From Metabacillus indicus LMG 22858 (GTDB lineage Bacteria > Bacillota > Bacilli > Bacillales > Bacillaceae), in contig NZ_JGVU02000006.1 of assembly GCF_000708755.2 (NCBI RefSeq), positions 496,001 to 560,000 of the forward strand: a stretch of 64,000 nt of DNA, in the 5' to 3' direction. The position numbers and the translations under genes are program-made. Each line of letters opens with the position of its first letter. Positions within the stretch are counted from its first letter, which is position 1. The notes beneath the pieces were generated by a model. That model saw only the letters and a list, made by a program, of their open reading frames with translations. It searched no databases and had not been told where the DNA came from. This document shows, piece by piece, positions 9,631-18,281 of this stretch.

Positions 9631-9903
9631 CTAACCCACTTGATTTGATTTTTTATAAATATACATGCTTTGATCTTCACCGTATGCAAAATGAATGTCA
9701 TGTCCGACGCGGTTCAGTGTCGGGATGAGCGTATTGTGATACTCTTCCTCTTTAATATCATTAAAATAAAGCCTGAGCGCTTCTGCACATTCGGAGTCTG
9801 TCAGAGATAAATCCTCAAAGCAGGCGCGGAGAAAGTTTTTGTTCAGGATGAAATATTCATGTACATCATAAAGAATATGGTCCAGATTAGACAAAGGATT
9901 CAC
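9631..9903 (-). CDS. Small hypothetical protein
   Basis: Up to 90 residues. The longest frame opens at a GTG that overlaps the ribosome binding site (AGGGAGTG). A TTG three codons later, 8 nt after GGGAG, is the likelier start (base 9894). It is acidic and helical, with aromatic residues (HEYFILNKNFLRACFEDLSL, IHFAYGEDQSMYIYKKSNQ). It has no signal peptide or membrane segment. I do not recognise the family. It sits between two leftward genes and is followed by a hairpin, so it is probably expressed on its own. Confidence 0.6.
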   Translation of the reverse strand: MNPLSNLDHILYDVHEYFILNKNFLRACFEDLSLTDSECAEALRLYFNDIKEEEYHNTLIPTLNRVGHDIHFAYGEDQSMYIYKKSNQVG

Positions 9904-9946
9904 TCCCTAAAAAGAATTACTCTAATTATGGACAACTTTTTGAAGT

Positions 9947-10738
9947 TTATACATTCTTCCCTTTTTTCCTTAAATTCACAATCGTCATTTCACTCCGCAC
10001 CCCGAACCGCAGATTCCAGTGCGCCTGGCCGATTCCCTTTGAAATGTACAAAAAGCGGCCCTGCATGTTGTGGAGTCCCTGATAAATTCCGCGTTTAGCA
10101 AGCACCCCTTTATCAACAAACTTAAAAAACAGGGGAATATTAAATTGTTTTCCGTGAAGATGCCCGGACAGCATTAGATCAAAAGGTTTATTTACTTCTG
10201 CCAGGTCGTTCGGGTCATGGCACAAAACAATGCTCGGTTTCTTTGACGATACATTTGCAAAAGCTTTTTCCACACCATATTCGTCTTCCCTGTAAAAATC
10301 AAGGCCTATTAATGAAAAGTCCTCAAGCTCAATGGACTCATTAATCAGCACACTAACTCCCTTTTCCTCAAGCCACTCTCGGAGCAGGAGACTCAAATGA
10401 AATGTCCGGTAGTCATGGTTACCAAAAACCGCGTAGACAGGAATGTCCCGCTCCCTAAAGGCTGTGAGGTACGCCTCAAGGCGCGGAATGTAACGTTCCC
10501 GAGCCGTAAAATCACCGGTGATAAAAACATAATCAGGTTTTTCCCGCTTTAATATGTCCCTCATTTTTTCAGAAGGAATCCGGTTTCTTTCGATATGAAT
10601 GTCCGACAAATGAAGGATTTTTTTATCAATCCCGAGCGGCACGTCCACTCTTTCAACCTTCAGCCACTTTGTCGGCACAATGAACAATAAATAAAACAAC
10701 CCTGTGCATCCAGCAAGGAACCAAATGAATTCCGCCAT
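9947..10738 (-). CDS. Membrane-anchored calcineurin-like metallophosphoesterase
   Basis: 263 residues. The ATG preceded by GGGGGAT is preferred over one 4 codons upstream that sits on that site. One N-terminal helix (about 2-22) is followed by the five metal-binding blocks: LSDIHIERN, GDFTAR, GNHDYR, LCHDPND and GHLHGKQ. These bind the dinuclear metal centre of the family. The layout, a helix plus a compact domain, resembles YpbG/YkuE-type phosphoesterases of Bacillus. The substrate is unknown; YkuE-like relatives are cell-wall-associated. It is flanked by unrelated small genes. Confidence 0.88.
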   Translation of the reverse strand: MAEFIWFLAGCTGLFYLLFIVPTKWLKVERVDVPLGIDKKILHLSDIHIERNRIPSEKMRDILKREKPDYVFITGDFTARERYIPRLEAYLTAFRERDIPVYAVFGNHDYRTFHLSLLLREWLEEKGVSVLINESIELEDFSLIGLDFYREDEYGVEKAFANVSSKKPSIVLCHDPNDLAEVNKPFDLMLSGHLHGKQFNIPLFFKFVDKGVLAKRGIYQGLHNMQGRFLYISKGIGQAHWNLRFGVRSEMTIVNLRKKGKNV

Positions 10739-10795
10739 ACGATCCCCCATTTTTTCTATTTTCTACAGTTTACTAAATGTTGGCGGGATTTAGTA

Positions 10796-10829
10796 ATAAA
10801 AACAGCCAAGTTCCATCAGGAACCCGGCT
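10796..10829 (-). terminator. Rho-independent terminator of comK
   Basis: Minus strand AGCCGGGTTCC and GGAACTTGGCT pair (two G-U) and are followed by GTTTTTATT. Confidence 0.8.
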
Positions 10830-10837
10830 GCGGCATG

Positions 10838-11359
10838 TTAGTATACGTCGTATCCCTCATAAGACTCTGCCACATACACAGGCAGCTCCCACATTTCCTC
10901 CTGCCTGTCGAGATAATTCAGGACAAGCTGCTGGGCATGTCCTGATTTGAGTTGAAAGCTTTCCACACTGCCATGAATTTCGATTTGCTCTCTGTTTTGA
11001 AATTCAACCATTGTTTTGCTGCCCTTCAGAAAAGGCTTCTTGGCATACCGGTAGGAAATCCACATGCAGTCCTCATGGTCCGGGGACAGCGTCGGCAGCA
11101 TGCAGATCCGGTAGCCCGGTGACAGGCAGATCGGGAGCATTTTCTTGCCGGGCAGTATCAGCTTTGCGGCATCCACCATTCCCTGATAAGAAGCACCTGC
11201 ATGAACACAGCTGCGCTCCATAATGGCTTTTGGAGACATTTTGATCATTCTTTTTTTGTACAGCTCATGAACAATCGTCCAGCGTTCTCCTCTCTCAGAA
11301 TAAATCGGCTTTAATACCATCGTTTCTCTCCAAACTGTATAGCTTTCTTCAGCAAGCAC
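10838..11359 (-). CDS. comK: ComK family competence transcription factor
   Basis: 173 residues from the GTG that lies 5 nt after AGAGGTGG; an upstream GTG overlaps that site. The core matches ComK: MERSCVHAGASYQGMVDAA, then ISLSPGY-like LPICLSPGYRICMLPTLSP, CMWISY, a basic stretch, and a hydrophobic C-terminal helix (QQLVLNYL). ComK is the master activator of DNA-uptake genes in Bacillaceae, binding paired AAAA-N5-TTTT boxes as a tetramer. The protein is slightly shorter than B. subtilis ComK and has a different tail. Many bacilli carry two ComK paralogues, and I cannot say which this is. No clear double K-box is seen in the upstream gap. Confidence 0.85.
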   Translation of the reverse strand: MLAEESYTVWRETMVLKPIYSERGERWTIVHELYKKRMIKMSPKAIMERSCVHAGASYQGMVDAAKLILPGKKMLPICLSPGYRICMLPTLSPDHEDCMWISYRYAKKPFLKGSKTMVEFQNREQIEIHGSVESFQLKSGHAQQLVLNYLDRQEEMWELPVYVAESYEGYDVY

Positions 11360-11485
11360 TCTCTCCACCTCTTTTTAATTTATCTAATATTTTCCACCCT
11401 CCTGTTTATCATACAAAATATCGCTTTAGTAGGTAATATTAACTATTAAAAATTTACTATATTAAAACAATCCTTTACAATCCAA

Positions 11486-11510
11486 ACAAAAAGGCCTCAA
11501 CTAGAGGCCT
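11486..11510 (-). terminator. Terminator of the 150-residue membrane protein gene
   Basis: AGGCCTC/GAGGCCT stem with a 5-nt loop followed by TTTTTG in the minus direction; the stem touches the stop codon. Confidence 0.75.
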
Positions 11511-11962
11511 CATTCAAACTCCCACACAATCTTCCAATCTCCTTTTTCTTTTACCGCATACACGTTCTGCCTGACATCAAACGTGCCGAACTTGCTTTTA
11601 AACGTCTGTCTGACCTGGACAAGGCGCACCTCATTAAATACTGGGGCTCCCTTCGCCATCCTCCATCTCCTGACTTTCTTTTGCTTCTCGATCTCAAACG
11701 TAAACGTCGACACTCCGTAATGGCTCATATAAATATGAGAACGCTCCGTTACATAAGCATTTTTCGTGAACCGGTCCTTCATCAGAGGATGAAACAGCTC
11801 CCAGGCATCTCCGAAGTTGCCGCTCTGCTCCATCCTGTAAAAATCCTGAACTGCCTCCTTCGGCGATGAAGGAGAAAACAAGTGAAACACACCGTAGATC
11901 AACAACCCTGCCGCACACATAAGCAACAGGGGCATAACGGGCCATCGCCTTCGTCTTCGCAT
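11510..11962 (-). CDS. Membrane-anchored small protein, NTF2-like
   Basis: 150 residues: a basic N-terminus (MRRRRRWP), one membrane helix (about 8-28), then a roughly 110-residue extracytoplasmic domain. The sequence PKEAVQDFYRMEQSGNFGDA, then FTKNAYV and KEKGDWKIVWEF at the end, is the usual pattern of small NTF2/DUF4878-like extracellular domains. These are cone-shaped folds of unknown ligand. It is monocistronic with its own terminator. The next gene upstream is the RAYT transposase with its REP hairpin. Confidence 0.7.
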   Translation of the reverse strand: MRRRRRWPVMPLLLMCAAGLLIYGVFHLFSPSSPKEAVQDFYRMEQSGNFGDAWELFHPLMKDRFTKNAYVTERSHIYMSHYGVSTFTFEIEKQKKVRRWRMAKGAPVFNEVRLVQVRQTFKSKFGTFDVRQNVYAVKEKGDWKIVWEFE

Positions 11963-12024
11963 TGGGGACGTACCTCCTGTGGATGCTAAGACAAGTTTAT
12001 GAAGGTGGGAGCGGAAAAAGAACT

Positions 12025-12071
12025 GGGGGGTCAGTCCCCACTCGCGTTAAAGCGAGTGGGGACTGACCCCC
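12025..12071. repeat. REP hairpin, family A, abutting the RAYT stop codon
   Basis: Perfect 20-bp inverted repeat whose arms begin GGGGGTCAGTCCCC and end GGGGACTGACCCCC, around a short loop (GTTAAA). It ends 1 bp before the RAYT stop codon. Related hairpins are at 12705, 24751 and 53666. Confidence 0.9.
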
Positions 12072-12072
12072 A

Positions 12073-12615
12073 TTATTTTTCACGCTCTTCTTCAACAAAT
12101 AACTGATAATTTTTATGTGCAGGTTCTTGAAAAAAGGAGTATGTTTTCGATGAATCAACGTGAGGGTTGCTGATGTGGTTAATATATGAGGAATAACTGC
12201 TCCATGGGTAATCATGCATAGCTTTGACCATGGAAGCTTCAAGCGGGTTACGGTGTATATACCTGCTTACTTCAAGAAAAGAATGTGTATTATTAATTAG
12301 TGATGATCCATATCTTCCTTGAAAAACATGTCCAGTCAGGTCCAGTCGGCGGTTAAGGTACATGGCGTAACGCATGTGAAGTGGTTTTATAATGTCCTGA
12401 ATGTGATATGTGGTCGTTTCAATTTGAAGATGAATGTGGTTTGTCATTAGACAATAGGAGTGCAAAACGAAGGGGTAATTTTCTCGAACGTCTTCTAAAA
12501 TTTTTAAATATTTTTGGTAATCCTGAGTGTTATGAAAAAGAATTGACCGCCGGTTCCCTCTCGCATAAATATGATAAGTGGCACCAGGATACCAGGTTCG
12601 TAATTTCCTAGGCAT
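12073..12615 (-). CDS. REP-associated tyrosine transposase (RAYT, Y1_Tnp family)
   Basis: 180 residues, full length for the family. Motifs: N-terminal WYPGATYHIYARGNRRSILF, the HUH metal site TNHIHLQIE (about 62-70), GHVFQGRY, and the nucleophile Tyr in SRYIHRNPLEASMV (about 120). RAYTs are single-strand DNA nucleases related to IS200/IS605 transposases that recognise REP hairpins. Family A REP hairpins flank this gene on both sides (12025-12071, 12705-12755), as expected for an active or recently active pair. GGAGG is 13 nt from the ATG. A closer upstream ATG opens a 4-codon frame that ends across the RAYT start, so translation may be coupled or weak. Confidence 0.92.
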   Translation of the reverse strand: MPRKLRTWYPGATYHIYARGNRRSILFHNTQDYQKYLKILEDVRENYPFVLHSYCLMTNHIHLQIETTTYHIQDIIKPLHMRYAMYLNRRLDLTGHVFQGRYGSSLINNTHSFLEVSRYIHRNPLEASMVKAMHDYPWSSYSSYINHISNPHVDSSKTYSFFQEPAHKNYQLFVEEEREK

Positions 12616-12704
12616 CGTTCATCGTTTTCCTCCCTCTAATAAATTCTTATCCAGCTCAATATCCAATATATTACTTTGATGGTTAGCCGTCAATAAGGAA
12701 AGCA

Positions 12705-12755
12705 GGGTCAGTCCCGCTTCACTTTAATGTATTAACGCAAGGCGGGACTGACCCC
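12705..12755. repeat. REP hairpin, family A, at the end of the glycan operon
   Basis: GGGTCAGTCCCGC and GCGGGACTGACCCC arms around an AT-rich middle (TTTAATGTATTAA). It overlaps the stop codon of the FAD oxidoreductase gene and may end its transcript. Confidence 0.85.
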
Positions 12756-14314
12756 TATATCTTCCCTATCTCCGGCCAATGCAGCACAATCCCATTCTTC
12801 TCAAGCATAGATTGATAGCATCTCAGCAAATCTTCCTGCTCAAGAACCTCCTTAGGCGTCACGTTGTGATCAGCTGCAAATGCCGCAAGATAGCCTGCAC
12901 TTTCACCGATATTCCACTCAACAGGATGAACCCTGAAGCATCCGTTTGTCAGATGGGTTGTGCCGATGTTTTTGCAGGCAGGAAGCAGGTTTTTGAGCCT
13001 GACAGGAATAAGCGAGCCAAGCGGAATTTCAAACGGAAAGCTTTCTGCGTAGAAAAAGGTATTGGTTTCAATGGTCGGATGCAGGTCGATCCGGTAACAG
13101 CCGATGCCAACGCTGTCTTTTACTTTTTTTATGGAGTCGCGCAGATTTGCATTGATATCTTCTTCGACTACTGTGTGAACCGCTTTGATCCGGCGGGATT
13201 CCCGGATGTACGGATATTTCGCAAATCCGTCATCCGTTCCAAGTACATCTCCTCTCATGCGAAGCCCCGGATACCCTTTGCCGCCATCCCGCCTTGGAGC
13301 CTCTGTCTGCAGCCAATATAAGAGCGAGTAGCCGAGCTGCTTGGACTGATACAGATGCTTTTCTTTCTCATCTGCGTCCACATCAATAATGGAACCGAGC
13401 CAATAGTCGTTTTGCGGCCAGTTAATGAGAGAAATATCGCCCTCATAAAGCCCTTGATAGAATGATTGATCCGCAATTCTCCGGTAATCCCACAGCCCCC
13501 ATGAATCTTCGTGAGAGAACATCTTAAATTCCTTTGAGCTGCCTGTATGAGCATCCGGAATAAACCAGCTCAGCTGCTTATGCTTCAAAAAGGGAGCCTG
13601 ATACTCCTTCCAGAATTCATACTGAGGCGGCTTTTCGATGGTGAAATCCTCCCCCTCAATATGCTCGAGAGCAAAGACAAACGTAAAGGACTGCATATCC
13701 TGCGGACGGCTCACTTCACCTGCATGCTCCTCACCGGTTTCTGCGCGTGATTCCGCCCCGGTTACGTACTCAGCACCTGTCAGGGGGAGCAAATCTCCGC
13801 ATTCTGTTGCATCAATGAAAAAAGGCCCCTTTAACAAAATACGTTCACCCGTTCCGGTCTTTTCGACCGTCACAGACTGAATCACATCGTTTTCAACCTC
13901 TGCACCAACAGGAACAGCTGAAAAGATAACCGAAATACGTCCGCTGTTCACATAAGGTGAAAGCATCTCGTTCAGAATGCTCAAAGCCACCTTTGGCTGA
14001 TGCGACAGCCTGCTGACCCAGGCATTACCTGGATTAAAGACTGGATTATCTTTTTCCTCCTGCTTCAATGGATAGTTTTTGCGGTAATACTCCCGTACCC
14101 GGTTTCGGAACTCCCTGTAGGTTTGCGTGCAGCCAAACTGTTCAATCCACGGGTGCTCATCCGGAGGAACTGCCTGACTTGTAAGCTGGCCCCCAAGCCA
14201 GTCTGTTTCTTCCGTTAAAATGACCTTCTTGCCTGATTTGGCTGCAGAGTATGCGGCAAGCGTTCCTCCGAGGCCACCGCCAATAATGATGATATCCGCC
14301 TTCATTTCCGTCAT
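12755..14314 (-). CDS. FAD-dependent oxidoreductase (PF12831-type), last gene of the glycan operon
   Basis: 519 residues. The N-terminal Rossmann motif IIIGGGLGGTLAAYSAAKSG (about 9-28) binds the ADP of FAD; GWLGGQLTSQ-like DWLGGQLTSQAVPPDEH follows, and FIDATECGDLLPLTGAEYV (about 165) is the second conserved block of the family. The C-terminus has CKNIGTTHLTNGCFRVHPVE. Proteins of this family occur in sugar-catabolic clusters of Firmicutes and Bacteroidetes and probably oxidise or activate sugars or glycosides; the exact reaction is unknown. GGGGGA lies 7 nt before the start. It is separated from the glycosidase gene by a hairpin without a T tract. Confidence 0.85.
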   Translation of the reverse strand: MTEMKADIIIIGGGLGGTLAAYSAAKSGKKVILTEETDWLGGQLTSQAVPPDEHPWIEQFGCTQTYREFRNRVREYYRKNYPLKQEEKDNPVFNPGNAWVSRLSHQPKVALSILNEMLSPYVNSGRISVIFSAVPVGAEVENDVIQSVTVEKTGTGERILLKGPFFIDATECGDLLPLTGAEYVTGAESRAETGEEHAGEVSRPQDMQSFTFVFALEHIEGEDFTIEKPPQYEFWKEYQAPFLKHKQLSWFIPDAHTGSSKEFKMFSHEDSWGLWDYRRIADQSFYQGLYEGDISLINWPQNDYWLGSIIDVDADEKEKHLYQSKQLGYSLLYWLQTEAPRRDGGKGYPGLRMRGDVLGTDDGFAKYPYIRESRRIKAVHTVVEEDINANLRDSIKKVKDSVGIGCYRIDLHPTIETNTFFYAESFPFEIPLGSLIPVRLKNLLPACKNIGTTHLTNGCFRVHPVEWNIGESAGYLAAFAADHNVTPKEVLEQEDLLRCYQSMLEKNGIVLHWPEIGKI

Positions 14315-14338
14315 GGCTGTTTCCCCCTATGTAAAGAT

Positions 14339-14362
14339 GTCCTCCCGCATACTGGGGAGGAC
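14339..14362 (-). other. Intercistronic hairpin in the glycan operon
   Basis: GTCCTCCC/GGGAGGAC stem between the glycosidase and oxidoreductase genes, without a T tract; more likely an mRNA-stability element or attenuator than a terminator. Confidence 0.5.
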
Positions 14363-14369
14363 CTTTCCA

Positions 14370-16667
14370 TTATTGAGCCAGGTACCTTCTGGCATCATCA
14401 AGCTGCTTTTCAATCTGAGTTTTTACATTTGGATCAGCTTGCTTTTTGACTGTGTTTAAAAGCTTTTCAGCTTGATCAATATGTTTCAGCGCTTGTTCTT
14501 TCTTTGATTTCTCTAATTTAGCCCGCGCCTGCTTCAGCTGTACCTCAATGATTTTCGATAGCTGTGGGTTAAGTCCTTTTTTCGCAACGTAGATTTCATT
14601 CATTTTGCGCGAAAGCTCCTCTAACGCGACGGTTGCTGATTGAACCGGATTTCTGTGCGGCACAATCGCGCTGGTCCGCTGCGGTCCAAGAGCAAGGGCA
14701 TGGAAATGCTGATCCTGAAGCGTATGGTAAGCAAACTGAACCTGCCCTGCTGCTCCTGTATTGCCTATTGCGTCTGCCTGACTGACGAGAAGCTCATCGT
14801 CAAACCCTACAAACGGGGCAAGTCCAATGTAGGATAAAACAGGATATGTCATGCGCTCAATGAATTCACGGGATGTCCGCTCCACATAGTTTGTATCCAC
14901 TGAATAGACCATAGGTGTGATAAAGTCCAGCTGTCCTTCGTTTACCCACTCCACCCAGTTTTGGAATTTCGCATCAATGGCATCTGATACTTCCGGGAAA
15001 ACGGCAGTAGAAAGATCGACTTGTTTGCCGTTCATTTCACCGCGAATCCGCTCAACAAAGGTGGAAATCTGTCTTTCTCTCCATTTGTTCCACTTTTCCC
15101 AGTTTTCCGGATCACTTGCAGGCGTTATCTCGAGCGGGTCAACACCTGCTTCTTTCTTAAATTCACTCCGTGTATAGTCATCATAGCTGAAGCCAACATC
15201 GTACGGCTGGCTGACAGGATAGCGGATATAGTCTAAATGCAGACCTTCTACCTCATATTCATCCGTCATTTCGTTAAAAACATCTGATAAAAAGTCGCGT
15301 GCTTCAGGATGTGCGGGATTAAGCCAGTAGTAGCCAACCTCTTTTTTGGAAGGCAGATCGCCCTGACGGTCAACGGCCGCCCATTCCGGGTGTTTTTTTA
15401 AAACAGGGCCAGGCGGATTGAGAGATTCGTGTCCAACAAAGAAAGTATGAACCCATGCGTGCACTTCAATATTGCGCTTTTTAGCCTCTTCGACAAATAC
15501 AGTTAACGGATCCCAGCCCTTAAACTGCGGATTTTGTTCTGCTTTTGTGCTTGGATAGATCGTATAGCCGTGGAAGTACGTTTCTAGAAAAAGAAGGTTA
15601 TAGTTTGCAGCTTCCAGACGATCAAGCGTATTAATAATCTCCTCGCGGTTCTTTTCAACAGGGCGGTGCCAAACTCCCCGGGCATCTACTTTTTTAGATT
15701 CTACACTATAAAAATAAGCTTCTTTTGAAAGAAGGGCGGCCCGTTCGGAAAGCTCCATCGTGCTCTCCCAGTTCTCATCTGCAAAAGCACTTCTCGCTTC
15801 CTCAATCACTTCTTCCGCCTCAGCAATTTTAGCTTCAGCATCCGCTTCCGGAATATCAAGGAATTGTTCTTTTGCAGAGGCAAGTGAAGCTTTTGCTTTG
15901 TTCAGTACCAGCTCAGCTGCGTTGATATAGGCACTCGCATCAATGACAGCCGTTACAGTCTTATTTTCCTCATTGAATGTCACTTTTGCTCCAACCTGTG
16001 TATACTTCAGCAGCCAGTCCTTCCCCTTTCCGTGTCCTGAAAGCACAAAGCCATCATCCGGAATCGGCGAGTTGCTTCCGGACATTTCAACAACGATGCC
16101 ATTTCGGACAATGACTTCAGCACCGTACTGATTGGTTCCGGTCGTGTCATAGCCGTAATCCTTTGTATAAACGATCAGCTCATCTGCTCCGCGTCCGCCC
16201 GGAAATTCAAACGGTGCCTGCGGATTCAGCTTGTTAAAGGAAGTTGTCGATTCTTTTCTCGGCTCTGAAATCACGTCATAGAGGATCTCAGTCCGTTCAC
16301 CCAGCTTCACATTGGCTAAAAGCCACGTGCGGGCTTCACCGTGACCAGATAGAACATATCCGTCTGCAGGAATCTCTGCATCTGCTCCTTTTCCTGCATC
16401 CCGGACTTCTGTCACCACATCATTTTTAACAATAATCTCAATACCCCACTGATTGTTTTTAGTAGAGGCCCCAAACTCCGGTGTATAAACAATCAGCTGA
16501 TTGGCCTCGCGGATTTTGTTAAACCCGCTGATTTGGTAGGTCTGTCCATTCTGCGCCTTAATCAGATTTTCCTTAAATGCTGCCTGCGGCTGTAAACTTG
16601 GGTAGTATGAAAGAACAAATGCAGCAATCACAGCAAAAACAATCCACGTTTTAACCCGTTTGCTCAT
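14370..16667 (-). CDS. Exported GHL10/DUF187-type family 10-like glycosylhydrolase
   Basis: 765 residues. Signal anchor at 6-25. Two tandem beta-rich repeats (about 40-120 and 140-240) share GADELIVYTKDYG-type, ANQYG/NNQWG and DDGFVLSGHGKGKDWLL segments. A helical region (about 245-325) is followed by the TIM-barrel domain (about 330-660) with DARGVWHRP, NYNLLFLETYFHGYTIYPS, WVHTFFVGHE, YYWLNPAHPEAR, GLHLDYIRYP and ITPMVYS. The Asp in LDYIRYP is the usual catalytic candidate. A coiled-coil-like C-terminus follows. Such enzymes act on extracellular polysaccharide; the substrate is not known. GGGGAG precedes the ATG. The operon context suggests that it releases the sugar taken up by the permeases. 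Confidence 0.85.
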   Translation of the reverse strand: MSKRVKTWIVFAVIAAFVLSYYPSLQPQAAFKENLIKAQNGQTYQISGFNKIREANQLIVYTPEFGASTKNNQWGIEIIVKNDVVTEVRDAGKGADAEIPADGYVLSGHGEARTWLLANVKLGERTEILYDVISEPRKESTTSFNKLNPQAPFEFPGGRGADELIVYTKDYGYDTTGTNQYGAEVIVRNGIVVEMSGSNSPIPDDGFVLSGHGKGKDWLLKYTQVGAKVTFNEENKTVTAVIDASAYINAAELVLNKAKASLASAKEQFLDIPEADAEAKIAEAEEVIEEARSAFADENWESTMELSERAALLSKEAYFYSVESKKVDARGVWHRPVEKNREEIINTLDRLEAANYNLLFLETYFHGYTIYPSTKAEQNPQFKGWDPLTVFVEEAKKRNIEVHAWVHTFFVGHESLNPPGPVLKKHPEWAAVDRQGDLPSKKEVGYYWLNPAHPEARDFLSDVFNEMTDEYEVEGLHLDYIRYPVSQPYDVGFSYDDYTRSEFKKEAGVDPLEITPASDPENWEKWNKWRERQISTFVERIRGEMNGKQVDLSTAVFPEVSDAIDAKFQNWVEWVNEGQLDFITPMVYSVDTNYVERTSREFIERMTYPVLSYIGLAPFVGFDDELLVSQADAIGNTGAAGQVQFAYHTLQDQHFHALALGPQRTSAIVPHRNPVQSATVALEELSRKMNEIYVAKKGLNPQLSKIIEVQLKQARAKLEKSKKEQALKHIDQAEKLLNTVKKQADPNVKTQIEKQLDDARRYLAQ

Positions 16668-16739
16668 GAAAAATTTCTCCCCTTCTCACCTTTGATAAAG
16701 AACATCCCCATTGTTCTTTTTTCGTTCAGCTTCCCCCGC

Positions 16740-18233
16740 TCACCTCCTCAAAGTAAACCCGATCTCAAACGTCCGATTCCAAGGCAAATGAATGTCCTCT
16801 ACATCAAAATCAAAACCGGTTTCTTCTTTAAAACTTTCCACTTCCTTTAAAAACTCAGCGCTGACAAGCTTCACAAGCTCCTTTTGATTCGCGTTATCTT
16901 CATCAATCTGCTTTCTCACGGCCTGCCTCACAACCGTTTGATACAGATAATCCTCAGTTGCTCTCGCCAAGAGCTGCTCCTGGTGCTTCCTTTCTGTATG
17001 AAGCCCTTTCTTCACAGCTAAATGCCGCAGACAAGCCTGTGATACAACCGTTCCCAGAGTGTTCCCCGCTGTATTCCATGCGCCAAATCCCGCAAGCTCC
17101 AGCAGATTGACCTGTTCCAAAAGCGGCTTCATCATCGCCGGATCTGCTCCATTTGCATAGGCAAGGTCCGCGACAGCAACCGGTTTGGTAGGGAGATAGT
17201 AATTTAATCGTGCAATCCACTCTCCCACATTCCGGTCAGCTGTATGAACGCCTCCAAGATGTTTCTGCAGCGCAAGATCTCCCTGCGCTTTTCCAGGAAC
17301 ATTTACAGCGAGCAAGATATCGGCTTCAGCTGCCGAATCAACCGTATGGCTGCCGGCTGCAAAAATCTGGCCTTTTACAGACTCTGCGATCGGCCTGTCT
17401 TCATACATGGCATGAAGAAGAGCACCCTTCTCACCGCTGTAAAACTGGTAAAAGAGAGGCTGGGTTTCGTTTTCAAGCTGATAAATCATCCTCGTTGCAA
17501 GCGTTGAGGCCACCTCGTCGGCTCCAGGATAAATGAGCACCCTCGAAGATAATCCACGCTCCAGCACTTCACCTGCAAGCACTTCCTGTTCTCTGATATT
17601 AAAGCCATATTCGGCTGTATCATCCTGGGGGAAAACAAGGAAATCGAGAATCTCATCCTCCACATAATTAAGCAGCTGCAGATTGATCTTGAAATTCCTC
17701 TCTCTTGTTTCGGTATAATCCGACAAAATTCCCCGGGGAATATGAAGCTGATCCACAATCTTTTTAGAGCTCCCATCCCCTGTCTTTTCATAGCGGTGAC
17801 TGTGGTACGAATAAGCCCAAAGCTCTTCCCCGTACTGATTCCAATACTCTTTTTCTTCCTCATTCACATAGTTGTTGGAAATTCTCATCGTGGAGCTGAA
17901 CGCATACAGCGATTTATCTGGATACCGAGCTTTTATGTCTTTCAAAAGCTGGAGTCTAAGCGTCAGCTCTTCTATCGAAGCAGCACTGACCCTTGAAGGA
18001 ACAAGTCCTCCATATAGCAGCATATCGATGGAAAGAATAAACCCGTCTACTTCACCCGCTGTCTGAAGCAGCCACTTCCTATGATCTTCAATCTTCCCGG
18101 GCTCTTTTAAAAATCCCAGGGATTCTTTGTCCGGCGCAATGATCTCCCATCCTCCAATCTGCGCAAGATGGATAGGCAAATCCCTTGTCACGGGACGCGC
18201 ATCAACAGGTAATAAAGCCAGTTTACAGTTCAC
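16740..18233 (-). CDS. DUF4127 family protein
   Basis: 497 residues, full length for the family. The conserved start LALLPVDARPVTRDLPIHLA is diagnostic for DUF4127, followed by LSIDMLLYGGLVPSR, AFSSTMRISNNY, FLVFPQDDTAEYG, YPGADEVASTLATR and VADLAYANGADPAMM. It is cytoplasmic: there is no signal peptide. No member has a well-established activity that I know of. The many Asp/Arg/His motifs suggest an enzyme. It is encoded between the permeases and the glycosidase with GAGGTGAG before a GTG start. Weak hairpins lie on both sides (about 18251-18281 and 16695-16722), consistent with segmental mRNA control. Confidence 0.85.
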   Translation of the reverse strand: MNCKLALLPVDARPVTRDLPIHLAQIGGWEIIAPDKESLGFLKEPGKIEDHRKWLLQTAGEVDGFILSIDMLLYGGLVPSRVSAASIEELTLRLQLLKDIKARYPDKSLYAFSSTMRISNNYVNEEEKEYWNQYGEELWAYSYHSHRYEKTGDGSSKKIVDQLHIPRGILSDYTETRERNFKINLQLLNYVEDEILDFLVFPQDDTAEYGFNIREQEVLAGEVLERGLSSRVLIYPGADEVASTLATRMIYQLENETQPLFYQFYSGEKGALLHAMYEDRPIAESVKGQIFAAGSHTVDSAAEADILLAVNVPGKAQGDLALQKHLGGVHTADRNVGEWIARLNYYLPTKPVAVADLAYANGADPAMMKPLLEQVNLLELAGFGAWNTAGNTLGTVVSQACLRHLAVKKGLHTERKHQEQLLARATEDYLYQTVVRQAVRKQIDEDNANQKELVKLVSAEFLKEVESFKEETGFDFDVEDIHLPWNRTFEIGFTLRR

Positions 18234-18281
18234 ACTCTCACCTCATTTGAAAAGGGAGATGATCATCCACCTCCCCTTTTT

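Noticed and set aside
11369-11485. ComK boxes upstream of comK
   Set aside because: AT-rich, but no pair of AAAA-N5-TTTT boxes with correct spacing could be found.
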